64,000 bases of DNA from Plantactinospora endophytica (GCF_016862915.1 NZ_BONW01000041.1:62001-126000), one strand, 5' to 3'. Positions 35,656 through 44,850 are shown, numbered from the stretch's first letter. Notes: generated by a model not told the origin, from the letters alone. Made by a program: numbers and translations.

Positions 35656-36774
35656 ATGCGGGTGATCTTCGCGTCAGCGCCGTTGCTCGGACACGCGTTC
35701 CCGATGGTGCCGCTCGCCGAGGCACTTCGGGACGCCGGTCACCAGGTGCTCTTCGCCACCGGCGGCGACGGGCTCGCGGTAGGCCGGACCGGGCTGCCGG
35801 TCGAGGACATCGCCCCCGGGTTCCGGTTCGACCGGATCGCCCGCCGGACCATGCTGCGGCATCCGCTGGTGGCTCGCGCCGAGTTGGCCGGCCGGGGCGG
35901 TACCCGGGGCGTGGCGCTGCTGTTCGGCGCGGCCAACGAGCAGATGACCGACGGACTGGTGAGCCTGGCCGACCGCTGGCAGCCGGACCTCGTCGTGTAC
36001 GAGCCGCTGGCAGTGGCCGGGGCGCTCGCCGCCGCCCGCCGGGCCGTACCGGCGGTGCTGCACGAGAACTCGCTCTTCGACGGTGCCGAACTGGTCCGGG
36101 TGACCGCGGCTCGACTGGTCCGGGCTCAGCAGCGCAGCGGGATCGGCAGCCTGCGGCCGAGTGCCGCCACGCTCACCATCGCCCCGCCCAGCGTGGTCGG
36201 CGCCCGGGCCGGCTGGCCGTTGCGCGGTGTCCCGCCGACCGGGGTCGGCGAGCTGCCGGACTGGCTGCGAGAGCCGGGTGCGCGGCCGAGGATCCTGGTC
36301 AGCCGCAGTACGGTGCCGGGTCCGGGCGGCGGAGCGTTGATGAGCGCCGTGGTCCGGGCCGCCGCCGGGGTGGACGCGGAGTTCGTGCTGGTCCGGCCCG
36401 ATCGACGGGTACTGCGGCAGGGGCCGTTGCCGGAGAACGTCCGTACCGTCGACTGGATACCGATCAACGCGGCCCTGCCGCACTGCGCCGGGGTGGTGCA
36501 CCACGGCGGCGCGGGTTCGGTGCTCGGCGCGCTGGCTGCCGGCGTACCGCAACTGGTGGTGCCCGGCCCCGGCGACCGCCGGCACAACGCCGAGCTGGTG
36601 GCGACCCGGGGTGCCGGGCTGGCCGTGCCGGAACGGGCCATCACCGCAGCGGAACTGCACCGACTCGTCACCGATCCGGCCGTCGCATCGGCCGCCACCG
36701 AGGTACACCAGGAGATGGCCGCGATGCCGTCACCGGCCGACCTGGTACCCCGACTCGAAGCCCTGCTCCCCTGA
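35656..36774 (+). CDS. GT1-family glycosyltransferase (EryCIII/MGT-like)
   Basis: A 372-residue protein. MRVIFASAPLLGHAFPMVPLAEALRDAGHQVLFAT and the HHGGAGSVLGALAAGVPQLVVPGPGDRRHN donor-binding motif are typical of antibiotic and terpenoid glycosyltransferases. The ATG at 35656 lies inside the fourth copy of a 37-bp repeat. It has no visible sugar-biosynthesis neighbours, so it is not obviously part of a natural product cluster. Acceptor unknown. Confidence 0.85.
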   Translation: MRVIFASAPLLGHAFPMVPLAEALRDAGHQVLFATGGDGLAVGRTGLPVEDIAPGFRFDRIARRTMLRHPLVARAELAGRGGTRGVALLFGAANEQMTDGLVSLADRWQPDLVVYEPLAVAGALAAARRAVPAVLHENSLFDGAELVRVTAARLVRAQQRSGIGSLRPSAATLTIAPPSVVGARAGWPLRGVPPTGVGELPDWLREPGARPRILVSRSTVPGPGGGALMSAVVRAAAGVDAEFVLVRPDRRVLRQGPLPENVRTVDWIPINAALPHCAGVVHHGGAGSVLGALAAGVPQLVVPGPGDRRHNAELVATRGAGLAVPERAITAAELHRLVTDPAVASAATEVHQEMAAMPSPADLVPRLEALLP

Positions 36775-36982
36775 CCGCCGAAACCCAACGCACGACCACG
36801 ACCGCCCACTCGGAATAGCACGTAAAGTCTGGCCGGTTCTGGCCGGCCGAACTCTACGTGCTCACGGAGGGCTTGGGTGGTGATCGGTGACGGTCGATTG
36901 GTGCTTGGGTGGCGGACTGCGGTGAGCAGCGCCGCTTCGGCTTGCCGAGCGGTTCCGGGGTACGCGAGGTAGTTTGGGGTTC

Positions 36983-37591
36983 ATGTCCTCCGTCGCGCTG
37001 GTCCGCCCCGTGTGGTGGATAGCGTGCCGGTCGGTGCGGTTCGTTACCGCCCTGGTGCTGATGGGTCTGCTGCTGGGCGCCGGTGCCGCCCGGGCCGGCC
37101 TGCCCGGTCCCGCCGTCGCGGGGTCCGATCCGCGACCCGCCGCCGCACGGTCCACTGTGCAGGATCCCCGGGCCGACCTGGCCGAGGTGCCCGTCACCGC
37201 TCCGGCCTTGCGGACCGGACCGGACCCGACGGCCGACGAGCGGTCCCGTGCGGTCGACTGGCCGGTGGACGCGATCGACAAGAGGTCCGGTGCGGTCGAG
37301 CGGCCGCTGGACGCGAACGACGAGCGGTCCCGTGCGGTCGACGGCACGGCGGGTGCGGCCGACGAGCCGCCCGCCGTGGTGGTCCAGCGTCCCTCGGTCG
37401 TGCTGGAGGAGTCTGCCGCGACGGACGACCGGCCGGAACCGGTCGGTTCGGTGCCGCCGACGGTGCTGGTCCGGGCCGACCTGTTCGGCGGAGAGCCGGA
37501 CCGGCCGGTGGTCGGGTCGATGGCCGGGGCATGGCCGGCCGGCAACGCGTACGCCCGGGTGGTCGGGCCGCGCGCACCGCCGCTCGGCTGA
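36983..37591 (+). CDS. Secreted or anchored low-complexity protein, unknown
   Basis: A 202-residue protein with a signal peptide or anchor (RFVTALVLMGLLLGAGAARA) and then a hydrophilic region containing imperfect 20-residue repeats (DERSRAVDWPVDAIDKRSG, VERPLDANDERSRAVDG). No domain recognised. ATG 36983 is 3 codons after a TTG. About 77 nt before a membrane coiled-coil gene; the two could form one transcript. Confidence 0.6.
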   Translation: MSSVALVRPVWWIACRSVRFVTALVLMGLLLGAGAARAGLPGPAVAGSDPRPAAARSTVQDPRADLAEVPVTAPALRTGPDPTADERSRAVDWPVDAIDKRSGAVERPLDANDERSRAVDGTAGAADEPPAVVVQRPSVVLEESAATDDRPEPVGSVPPTVLVRADLFGGEPDRPVVGSMAGAWPAGNAYARVVGPRAPPLG

Positions 37592-37668
37592 GGACCGGTC
37601 GCCCCCGACCGCGTCCGGTCCGGCCCCGTCGACTCCCGTTCCCAGTTTTCACCCCGTGAGGTGCCGTA

Positions 37669-38481
37669 ATGGAAAACGTGCTGTTCGATTTCGTGATCGA
37701 GGTGACCCGCTCCACCACACTCTGGCTCGTGCTGCTCGGGCTCGCGCTGCTCGGCGGCATCTGGCTGGTCGTGCGCCCACGCGAAGGCGCACCCGAGCGC
37801 GCCGACGGGACCGGCTACGACGTCGCGGTCCGGGATGCCGAGGGCCGCCGGGAGCGGCTGGTGACCCGGGCCGCCGAGCTGCACCGCTACGCCGAGGAGG
37901 TCGCGGTGGCCGCCGAGCGGTCGGCCGTCACCGCCCAGCGGCGCCGGGACGAGTGGCTGGCGGCGCAGGAGGAGGTCGAGGCGACCTGGCAGGCGTACGA
38001 GACGGCGGATGCCGCCGCCCGCCGGTTCGGTGCCGCCGCCGTACTCCCCGAGCCGCGTACCCCGCGCACCCCGGCCGAGTACGCCGACCGGGAGCGTTTC
38101 CTGCACCGTGCCGCGATGGCCGCCTGCACCCGGCAGGAACTGTCGGTACTGCAACTGAGCGACGCGTTGGCCAACCGCAACGGCTGGGACCCCCGGCGGC
38201 ACCCGGCCGAGCAGGAGATCGTGCTCCGGCGGGCCGCCCGGGACAGTCTGCTGGCCGCGCACCGGGCGGCGGAGGAGCGGGAGCGGATCGCCTGGCGGGA
38301 CGCCGAGGTCGCCGCCGCAGCGGCCCGGAGCCTGCGCGAGGAGGCGTTCGCCGCAGCCAGCCGTACCGAGCAGGTCCGGCGCTGGCTGCCCACCGCGAGC
38401 GGCCGGCCGCAGGGGGCGGCGAGCGACCGGACCCGGCAGCACCGGCCGGCCCGACGCTGGCGGACGGCCCGCGCGGGCTGA
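37669..38481 (+). CDS. Membrane-anchored coiled-coil protein, unknown
   Basis: A 270-residue protein: an N-terminal membrane segment (STTLWLVLLGLALLGGIWLVV, residues about 16-36) and then a helical cytoplasmic part rich in A, R and E (long heptad-like stretches from residue 55 to 240). Such proteins act as envelope or cytoskeletal scaffolds, but no family is recognised. Its TGA is directly followed by a 33-nt stretch resembling tRNA-Phe, so the gene's end may have been reshaped by recombination. Confidence 0.65.
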   Translation: MENVLFDFVIEVTRSTTLWLVLLGLALLGGIWLVVRPREGAPERADGTGYDVAVRDAEGRRERLVTRAAELHRYAEEVAVAAERSAVTAQRRRDEWLAAQEEVEATWQAYETADAAARRFGAAAVLPEPRTPRTPAEYADRERFLHRAAMAACTRQELSVLQLSDALANRNGWDPRRHPAEQEIVLRRAARDSLLAAHRAAEERERIAWRDAEVAAAAARSLREEAFAAASRTEQVRRWLPTASGRPQGAASDRTRQHRPARRWRTARAG

Positions 38482-38514
38482 CGTCCGACTGAAAATCGGA
38501 AGGTCGGCGGTTCG
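38482..38514 (+). pseudogene. tRNA-Phe(GAA)-like fragment, anticodon arm to T loop
   Basis: The 33 bases starting CGTCCGACTGAAAATCGG contain a perfect 5-bp anticodon stem (TCCGA/TCGGA) with a 7-nt loop CTGAAAA (U33, anticodon GAA at 38491-38493, purine 37), a variable loop AGGTC and the 5' half of a T arm ending in GGTTCG. The similarity to actinobacterial tRNA-Phe stops inside the T loop; no acceptor or D arm is present. This looks like a remnant left by an integrative element or a recombination event, not a functional tRNA. Confidence 0.7.
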
Positions 38515-38545
38515 CGCCACCGGTAGCGCGGGCTGTCGGTGGCGC
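38515..38545. terminator. Hairpin between convergent genes
   Basis: 9-bp inverted repeat GCGCCACCG (38514-38522) and CGGTGGCGC (38537-38545), loop 14 nt. It lies between the coiled-coil gene and the oppositely oriented SDR gene, overlapping the last base of the tRNA-like fragment. Confidence 0.5.
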
Positions 38546-38573
38546 AGCTCACGCAACCACGCGTACCCGGAGC

Positions 38574-39392
38574 CTAGGGTGCCTCGGGGTCCTGGCCGAG
38601 GGCGGACCGTCCACCGTCGACCGGCAGCACCACTCCGGTGAGGAAGCTCGCCCCGTCGGAGAGCAGGTACGCGACGGTCGCGGCGACCTCGTCGGGCCGG
38701 CCCACCCGGCCGATCGGGTGCAGCCGCCGCATGTCCCGGTCGATCCGCTCGGCACCGGGCGGATCCTGTCCGGCGAGCAGGTCGGCGTAGCGCTCGGTGC
38801 CGATCGAGCCGAGGGCGACCGCGTTGACCCGGATGCCGTACCGGCCGTACTCGACGGCGAGGGCCCGGGTCAGTCCCTCCACGGCGGCCTTCGCGGTCGC
38901 GTACGGCAGGCAGCCCGGCACCGGCCGCTGGGCCTGGTGCGAGGAGACGTTGACGATCGCGCCCGGGGTGCCGGCGGCGAGGAAGCGGCGGATCGCGGTA
39001 CCACAGCCGACAACCGTGCCGTCGAGGTTGTCCGCGATCAGAGCCAGCACCTCCCGGGCCGGGGTGTCGTGCAGCGAGGCGTCCCGGAAGACGGCGGCGT
39101 TGTTCACCCAGCCCCGTAACGGTGCGGCGGTGGTCGCCTCGTCGGCCGCGCGTTCGGCGACGGACTCGTCGGCGGCGTCGCCGGAGACCGTGACCAGCCG
39201 GGAATCGGCAGTCCGGGTCGGTGGGTACGACGGGTCGCGCTCGATCACGACGACCCGGTCGGCCGTGCCGAGCAGGCGGTGCACCACCGCCCGGCCGACG
39301 CCCCGGCCGCCGCCGGTCACCACATACGACCCGCCGGCGCCGTCCACGTCGGAGCGCCGGGTTCCGGTGCCGGGTGCGTCGGAGTACGGCAT
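38574..39392 (-). CDS. Short-chain dehydrogenase/reductase
   Basis: A 272-residue SDR. Coenzyme motif [17 protein letters not shown], catalytic NVSSHQ...YATAK (Ser, Tyr, Lys) and the C-terminal GVVLPVDGG are all present. It looks like a 3-oxoacyl-ACP reductase-type enzyme. ATG 39392 follows GTGAGG. Substrate cannot be inferred. Confidence 0.9.
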   Translation of the reverse strand: MPYSDAPGTGTRRSDVDGAGGSYVVTGGGRGVGRAVVHRLLGTADRVVVIERDPSYPPTRTADSRLVTVSGDAADESVAERAADEATTAAPLRGWVNNAAVFRDASLHDTPAREVLALIADNLDGTVVGCGTAIRRFLAAGTPGAIVNVSSHQAQRPVPGCLPYATAKAAVEGLTRALAVEYGRYGIRVNAVALGSIGTERYADLLAGQDPPGAERIDRDMRRLHPIGRVGRPDEVAATVAYLLSDGASFLTGVVLPVDGGRSALGQDPEAP

Positions 39393-39498
39393 CGCCTCAC
39401 CGTACCGGCCGCTGCCGGTCCGCACCCGGCTGCCGCTTGCCGGCCCGGTCTGTCTGCCGGCTGATGCCCGGCGGGTTGCCGCTCGCCGGCCCGGCCGG

Positions 39499-39975
39499 TC
39501 AGGTCGGCGGCTTGGGCGCCGCGGCGCCCCGGAACCGCTCGTGGGCCGACTGCCGGCTGATGCCGAGCGCGTTGCCGATCTCGGCCCAGGAGAGTCCGGC
39601 CTCCCGGGCCGCCGTCACGGCGCGTTCGATCAACGGCCGTTGCCAGCGTTCCACCTCGGCGAGGATGCCGAGCGCCTGCAACGGCCAGGTGGTGGCCAGT
39701 TCGGCGACGTTGTCCCGGAGGGTGTCGGAGCGGTTCAGTAGCCAGCCGGGCGGGGTCGCGGCCAGGATCGGCTTGACGTGTCCGCCCCACTCGGAGGTGG
39801 CCATCCAGCGCCCCTCGTCGGCGGCGGGATAGTCGCTGGCGCCGACCCAGCCACAGGTGCAGCGGGCCCGGTAGCCGACGGTGTCGGCGGGTGCCGTGGC
39901 GTCGGTGCTCAACGTCCCGTCCGGCAACCGGAACCCGACCAGGTTCCCGTGCCCCGCGACCAGTTCCTCCGCCAT
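39499..39975 (-). CDS. Small regulator with C-terminal helix-turn-helix ([11 protein letters not shown] type)
   Basis: A 158-residue protein. The first two thirds hold a Cys pair (YRARCTCGW) and [18 protein letters not shown], possibly ligand or metal sensing. The C-terminus is a helix-turn-helix, [25 protein letters not shown]. The ATG at 39975 is 7 nt after a TATGCT -10-like hexamer, so the mRNA may be leaderless. Divergent from a serine hydrolase, with two 18-bp inverted repeats in between that are presumably its operators. A paralogue at 51663 carries a nearly identical recognition helix. Confidence 0.72.
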   Translation of the reverse strand: MAEELVAGHGNLVGFRLPDGTLSTDATAPADTVGYRARCTCGWVGASDYPAADEGRWMATSEWGGHVKPILAATPPGWLLNRSDTLRDNVAELATTWPLQALGILAEVERWQRPLIERAVTAAREAGLSWAEIGNALGISRQSAHERFRGAAAPKPPT

Positions 39976-39991
39976 GCCGCAAGCATATGTC

Positions 39992-40032
39992 TGTCAGGGT
40001 TCCCTGACGACTGATGTCAGGATACCCTGACA
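39992..40032. promoter_or_regulatory. Two 18-bp inverted-repeat operators
   Basis: Site 1 TGTCAGGGTTCCCTGACG (39992-40009) and site 2 TGTCAGGATACCCTGACA (40015-40032), centres 23 bp apart, about two helical turns. They sit between the HTH gene and the serine hydrolase gene. The same half-site GTCA-RGG recurs upstream of the HTH paralogue at 51663. Confidence 0.75.
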
Positions 40033-40087
40033 CAACACGGCTCCGGGCGGGTCGACGTCCGGGGCGACCCATCGGGAGGCGAGCGCA

Positions 40088-41260
40088 TTGTCTGTGGTCA
40101 GCGGCACCGTGGCGGCCGGCTACGAGCCGGTCCGGGAGGCGTTCCTGGCGAACTTCGAGACGCGGTCCGAGATCGGCGCGGCCGTCAGCGTCTACCGGCA
40201 CGGCCGGGAGGTGGTACGCCTCTGGGGCGGCATCGCCGACCCGGCCACCGGCCGGCCCTGGCGGGAGGAGACCCTTTCGGTGGTCTACTCGACCACCAAG
40301 AGCATGCCGGCCGCCTGCGCGCACCTGCTGGTCCAGCGCGGGCAACTCGACCTGGCCGCACCCGTCGCCGAGTACTGGCCGGAGTTCGCCGCCGCCGGCA
40401 AGGCCGACATCCCCGTCCGCTGGCTCCTGTCCCACCAGGCAGGGCTGCCGGTGCTCGACCGTCCGGTGCCGTTGGAGCAGGCGTTGGCCTGGGAGCCGGT
40501 CGTCGCCGCGCTGGCCGCACAGGCACCCGTCTGGCAGCCGGGCACCGCGCACGGCTACCACGGCATCACCTACGGCTGGCTGGTCGGCGAGGTGGTACGT
40601 CGGGTCTCCGGCCGTAGCCTCGGCACGTACTTCGCCGACGAGATAGCGAAACCGCTCGGCCTGGACTTCTGGATCGGCCTGCCCACCAGCGAGGCACACC
40701 GGGTGGCCCGGAGCGTGGAGCAGCCGACCACTCCGCCCGCAGCCGAGGCGATGCCGGAGGTGCTGCGGGAGGTCCTTGCCACGTACACCGATCCGACGTC
40801 GCTGATGGTCCGGTCGGTGAACGTGACCGACCCGCCGCTCGACCTCACCGATCCACGTACCTGGACGGCGGAGATCCCCTCAGGCAACGGCATCTGCACC
40901 GCCTCCGCACTGGCCCGCTTCTACGCCGGACTGATCGGGGAGGTCGACGGCGTCCGGATCCTCGACGCGACCACCCTCGCCGCCGCCACCCGTGAGCAGG
41001 CCAGCGGGATCGACCGGGTGCTGATGGTGCCGACCCGGCCGGCGCTCGGTTTCGGCCTGCCGCTGCCGGACCAGCCGTGGTGCTCGCCGACCGCCTTCGG
41101 CTTCCCCGGCTACGGCGGCTCGCTCGGCTACGCCGATCCGGCGACCGGCATCACCTTCGGGTACGTGACGAACGGTCTCCGCGTCACGCTGGCCCCGGAT
41201 CCCCGGGTGGCCGGCCTGGTCGAGGCGGTCCGGACGGCGGTCGCCCGGCAACCGGCCTGA
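40088..41260 (+). CDS. Serine hydrolase of the beta-lactamase/esterase (class C-like, EstB) family
   Basis: A 390-residue protein. Active-site SxxK is STTK (Ser68, Lys71), the second motif YHGITYG supplies the Tyr, and GYGGSLGYADP is near the third motif. No signal peptide, so it is cytosolic, unlike secreted beta-lactamases; an esterase or peptidase role is more likely. TTG start at 40088 is supported by GGGAGG 8 nt upstream. Its promoter overlaps the operators of the divergent HTH regulator. Confidence 0.85.
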   Translation: MSVVSGTVAAGYEPVREAFLANFETRSEIGAAVSVYRHGREVVRLWGGIADPATGRPWREETLSVVYSTTKSMPAACAHLLVQRGQLDLAAPVAEYWPEFAAAGKADIPVRWLLSHQAGLPVLDRPVPLEQALAWEPVVAALAAQAPVWQPGTAHGYHGITYGWLVGEVVRRVSGRSLGTYFADEIAKPLGLDFWIGLPTSEAHRVARSVEQPTTPPAAEAMPEVLREVLATYTDPTSLMVRSVNVTDPPLDLTDPRTWTAEIPSGNGICTASALARFYAGLIGEVDGVRILDATTLAAATREQASGIDRVLMVPTRPALGFGLPLPDQPWCSPTAFGFPGYGGSLGYADPATGITFGYVTNGLRVTLAPDPRVAGLVEAVRTAVARQPA

Positions 41261-41309
41261 ACGCGCTCGGCGTACCCCGGTCGGGTGGGTCGGGGCGGAC
41301 CCGGCCGGG

Positions 41310-41771
41310 TCAGGCCCGGGTGCGGCGCCGCCAACCCCGGCCGGGGTGCCAGGACTCGATCACGAGATGGTCGGCGGGAGTGCCGACGTACGTCAGTACC
41401 AGCTCGGTGAGGTCGATCCGGAAGAACCCGGCGCCCTCGTGCGGGGTGTCCGCCGGTGGCGGGATCGCGACCGCCCGGCCGGCCAGCTTGGCGTCGCCCG
41501 TCCAGTTCTCCGGAGCGCCCTCCGGCGGCTCGATTGTCGGACTGTGCACCGCGATCCGAGGATCGCGCCGGACGTCGCGCAGCTTCATCGAGCCGCCCAT
41601 CATGCCGAGCGTGACCTCACCGTCGGCGAAGTCGAGTTCCGAGCCGCTGATCCGGGGCGAGCCGTCCCGGCGCAGCGTGGCGATGGTCTTGTGGATGCCG
41701 GCCGAGAACCGCTCGCGGACCCGCGCCGCGAAGTCCGGAGCGTCCGCCTCGATCTCGCGCCAGCTCGCCAC
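41310..41771 (-). CDS. Pyridoxamine 5'-phosphate oxidase-like protein (split-barrel)
   Basis: A 153-residue protein: GIHKTIATLRRDGSPRISGSELDFADGEVTLGMM, MKLRDVRRDPRIAVHSP, HLVIESWHPGRGW. The pattern is the flavin- or F420-binding split-barrel. GTG start after GGGAGGATC. Not near a pyridoxine gene, so probably a reductase of unknown substrate. Convergent with the serine hydrolase. Confidence 0.8.
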   Translation of the reverse strand: MASWREIEADAPDFAARVRERFSAGIHKTIATLRRDGSPRISGSELDFADGEVTLGMMGGSMKLRDVRRDPRIAVHSPTIEPPEGAPENWTGDAKLAGRAVAIPPPADTPHEGAGFFRIDLTELVLTYVGTPADHLVIESWHPGRGWRRRTRA

Positions 41772-41949
41772 ACGATCCTCCCGGGTCCGGGCCGGTCGAG
41801 GTGGGCCTCGTCGGCAACCCCAAACTGCCGCCGTTCGGACGCTCCGGGGCCGACCAGGCCGCCGATCATGATCTGACGACCCTGCCGATGATCACCGTTG
41901 TCGGCGTGCCGGATAATCGACACGTCCCGGAAGATCGCGAAGGCAGGTC

Positions 41950-42588
41950 ATGACCACCGAGAACGACTGGCTGACCCGGCGGACCGGTGTGCTGCCGACC
42001 GCCCCGCCGACCGAGCGGCTCAGCCCGAAGAGCGTGCTGGACGAGACGACCCGACCGACCGCACCCGAGCCGCCGCCGGAGGTCACCTTCACCCATCAGG
42101 GCCGGCACGCCGGCCGGCACCTGGTCGACGTGCACGACGCGTACCGGGCGGAGCTGCGTCAGGTCCGCGACATCCTCCGGCAGGTCAAGGAGGGCACCTC
42201 CGGGGTCGGCGACGCCCGCGACCAGCTCAACATGATGACCATCCGGGCCAACGACTGGACCCTCGGCGGGGTCTGCCAGGCGCAGTGCCGATCGGTGGCG
42301 ACCCACCACACGATGGAGAGCCAGGGCATCTTCCCGCACCTGCGGCGCAGCCAGCCGGACCTGGCGACCGTGCTGGACCGGCTGCACGAGGAGCACCTGG
42401 CGATCCACGAGGTGCTGGAGGGGATCGACGAGGCGCTGGTGCACCTGGCCCGTAACCCCACCGACTACGGCCCGATCACCGAGGCGATCGACCTGCTCAC
42501 CGACACCCTGCTGTCGCATTTCGCGTACGAGGAGTCGCAGTTGATCGGCCCGCTCGCCCGGCACGGCTTCTACCCCGGCCAGGTCTGA
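41950..42588 (+). CDS. Hemerythrin HHE-domain protein
   Basis: A 212-residue protein. Four-helix-bundle iron ligands appear in order: THHTMESQGIFPHLR, EEHLAIHEVLEGID and LLSHFAYEESQLIG, the pattern of a bacterial hemerythrin-like domain. The N-terminal 60 residues are disordered, proline- and threonine-rich. Such proteins bind O2 or NO or repair iron centres. ATG 41950 follows GAAGGCAGG. Not linked to a signalling domain here. Confidence 0.88.
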   Translation: MTTENDWLTRRTGVLPTAPPTERLSPKSVLDETTRPTAPEPPPEVTFTHQGRHAGRHLVDVHDAYRAELRQVRDILRQVKEGTSGVGDARDQLNMMTIRANDWTLGGVCQAQCRSVATHHTMESQGIFPHLRRSQPDLATVLDRLHEEHLAIHEVLEGIDEALVHLARNPTDYGPITEAIDLLTDTLLSHFAYEESQLIGPLARHGFYPGQV

Positions 42589-42615
42589 GCGGGCCGTGCA
42601 CTGGAACAACTCCGG

Positions 42616-43284
42616 TCAGGTCCGGCCGGTGAGATAGGCGAGTACCGCCAGGACCCGGCGGTTGGAGTCCTCGGTCGGCGGCAGGTCCAACTTGGCCAGG
42701 ATGTTGCCGACGTGCTTGCCGACGGCCGCCTCGGAGACCACCAGCACCCGGGCGATGGCGGCGTTGGAGCGTCCCTGCGCGACGAGCGCCAGCACCTCCC
42801 GTTCCCGGGCGGAGAGCCGGGCCAGCGGATCCCGGCGACGGCGCAGCAGTTGGCGTACCACCTCGGGGTCGACGACGGTGCCGCCGGCCACCACCTGGCG
42901 GAGCGCGTCGACGAACTCCGCCACGTCCACCACCCGGTCCTTGAGCAGGTAGCCGACCCCACGACCGCCGTCGGAGTCGAGCAGGTCGGCGGCGTAGCTC
43001 TGCTCGACGTACTGGCTGAGCGCCACCACGGCCAGCCCGGGGTGGGCCCGGCGCAGCCGTACGGCGGCCCGCAGCCCCTCGTCGGTGAAGTCCGGCGGCA
43101 TCCGGATGTCGGTCAGCACCAGCTCCGGCCGGTACGCCTCGACCGCCGCCCCGAGCGCCTCCGCGTCACCGACGGCGGCGACCACCTCGAAGCCGAACCG
43201 GCCGAGCAGCCCGGCCAACCCCTCCCGGAGCAGTACGCCGTCCTCGGCGAGGACCACCCTGGTCAGGTGTCGGTCGGGCCGCAC
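42616..43284 (-). CDS. NarL/LuxR-family response regulator
   Basis: A 222-residue two-domain regulator: receiver with VVLAEDGVLLREGLAGLL and phosphoacceptor LVLTDIRMPP, Lys in YLLKDRV, and a LuxR HTH REREVLALVAQGRSNAAIARVLVVSEAAVGKHVGNI. GTG at 43284 follows GGAG by 5 nt and overlaps the end of the kinase gene by 22 nt. Forms a two-component system with that kinase. Likely target: the divergent lipoprotein-ABC operon (inference). Confidence 0.93.
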   Translation of the reverse strand: MRPDRHLTRVVLAEDGVLLREGLAGLLGRFGFEVVAAVGDAEALGAAVEAYRPELVLTDIRMPPDFTDEGLRAAVRLRRAHPGLAVVALSQYVEQSYAADLLDSDGGRGVGYLLKDRVVDVAEFVDALRQVVAGGTVVDPEVVRQLLRRRRDPLARLSAREREVLALVAQGRSNAAIARVLVVSEAAVGKHVGNILAKLDLPPTEDSNRRVLAVLAYLTGRT

Positions 43285-44609
43285 GGCAACTCCACACGTA
43301 GCAGGGTCGGCCCGCCGGGCGGGCTGGACAGCAGCATTCTCCCGTCGACCACCGCCACCCGGTCGGCCAGCCCGGTCAGCCCGGAGCCGAGGGCGGGATC
43401 GGCGCCGCCCCGGCCGTCGTCCCGGACCTCGACCGTCAACCGGCCGTCCTCCAGCCCCAGTGCGACCGTCGCCGCCGTCGCGCCGCTGTGTTTGGCGACG
43501 TTGGTCAGCGCCTCGGCGACGACGAAGTACGCCGTACCCTCCACCGGGTTCGGCAGCCGGCCCGGCAGCGCCACCTCGACGGTCACCGGCACCGCCGACT
43601 GGTCGGCGAGGTCGGCCACCGCCGCCGGCAGTCCGCGATCGGTCAACACCTTCGGATGGATGTTCCGGATCAGCTCCCGCAGCTCGGTCATGAAGAGTTT
43701 CGCCTGCTCGTGGGCGTCCGCCACCGCCGTCGCCCCGGGGCTCTCCGGTGGGATCTCCAGCCGGGCCAGCCCGAGTTGCAGGGTGAGGCTGACCAACCGC
43801 TGCTGCGCCCCGTCGTGCAGGTCGCGTTCGATGCGGCGCCGCTCGGCCTCGAAGGCGTCCACCAGCCGGGCCCGGGACCGGGCGACCTCGACCAGTTCGG
43901 TACGCAGCCGCTCCCCGCTGCCGCCGCCGAGCAGTGCCCGGGTCAGCGCGCCCTGCCCGGCCGCCAGCAGCGCCAGCGGGTATGGCGAGACGGCCAGCAG
44001 CACCAGCCCGAGCAGCGCGTACGGCACCGCCTGCGCGGCGGTGGTGATCTCGGCCAGCCCTATCGAGATCGGGGTGCCGTCGGCGGGGACCAGCAGCGGG
44101 CTGGCGATCAGCACCCCGACCAGGAGCAGCAGCACCAGGGCGGCGGTCGAGAGGAGCAGCCCGACCGTGGCCAGCAGGACGGTGTGCAGCAGCGCCAGCC
44201 AGGTGGCCGGCTCGGCGTACCGGGTCCGGAGCCAGGACCACGGGTCGGGGGCCGGGAGAGGGCGGTGCCCGGAGCGGACCGGCCGGCTGTCGACCAGGCG
44301 CAGCCGGAGCCGCTCCACCCCGGCCACCGGCAGTGCGACCAGCGGCCCGAACCCGGCGAGCAGTACCGCACCGAGCAGCAGCAGGAACGCCAGCGTGCCG
44401 GGCGACAGCTCGGTGATGCCGGTGCCCCGGGTGAGCAGGTAGAGCCAGGGCAGCCCGAGCAGCCCGAGCGGGGCCGCGGCGGCGAGCGCCACCGGCGGGG
44501 TGCTGCCGAGGTACGCCAGCGCCCGCCACGGCCAGCCGGTCAGCGGAAACCGCCGCCGGCTCCACGCTTCCAGCAGCGTACGAGGGCTTGGCCGGGACAC
44601 GGCCACCAC
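43263..44609 (-). CDS. Sensor histidine kinase (NarL-type, HisKA_3)
   Basis: A 448-residue membrane kinase. About six hydrophobic segments in residues 30-230 with little extracytoplasmic sequence, then dimerisation/phosphoacceptor RIERDLHDGAQQRLVSLTLQLGL and an ATPase domain (VVAEALTNVAKHSGA, DDGRGGADPALGSGLTGLADRV). The H-box and N/G boxes are intact. It probably senses the membrane. GTG start at 44609; divergent from the lipoprotein operon across 241 bp. Confidence 0.92.
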   Translation of the reverse strand: MVAVSRPSPRTLLEAWSRRRFPLTGWPWRALAYLGSTPPVALAAAAPLGLLGLPWLYLLTRGTGITELSPGTLAFLLLLGAVLLAGFGPLVALPVAGVERLRLRLVDSRPVRSGHRPLPAPDPWSWLRTRYAEPATWLALLHTVLLATVGLLLSTAALVLLLLVGVLIASPLLVPADGTPISIGLAEITTAAQAVPYALLGLVLLAVSPYPLALLAAGQGALTRALLGGGSGERLRTELVEVARSRARLVDAFEAERRRIERDLHDGAQQRLVSLTLQLGLARLEIPPESPGATAVADAHEQAKLFMTELRELIRNIHPKVLTDRGLPAAVADLADQSAVPVTVEVALPGRLPNPVEGTAYFVVAEALTNVAKHSGATAATVALGLEDGRLTVEVRDDGRGGADPALGSGLTGLADRVAVVDGRMLLSSPPGGPTLLRVELPCGPTDT

Positions 44610-44850
44610 GCTAGTGCGCCTGCCCCGGCCAACCCAGGCGGCTGGCGATAGTTCCCGGGTATGCCCAGCCCTACCCCGAATCCGGGGCGTGCTGCCCGTG
44701 CCGGCGACCCCGTCCCGATGGTCTGCTCGACCGGCGGCGGCACGACACCGGCTGCTCGCCGCCGAGGAGATCCGTGAGCAGGCGGGGCGGCGCCGACGAC
44801 CGCCCGCCGATCACCGTTTCCGGCCGCAGTCGACCCCTCTGGAGGCCCCT

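Noticed and set aside
38482-38545. A complete tRNA-Phe gene
   Set aside because: There is no D arm or acceptor stem, and the T arm breaks in the loop; it is a fragment only.
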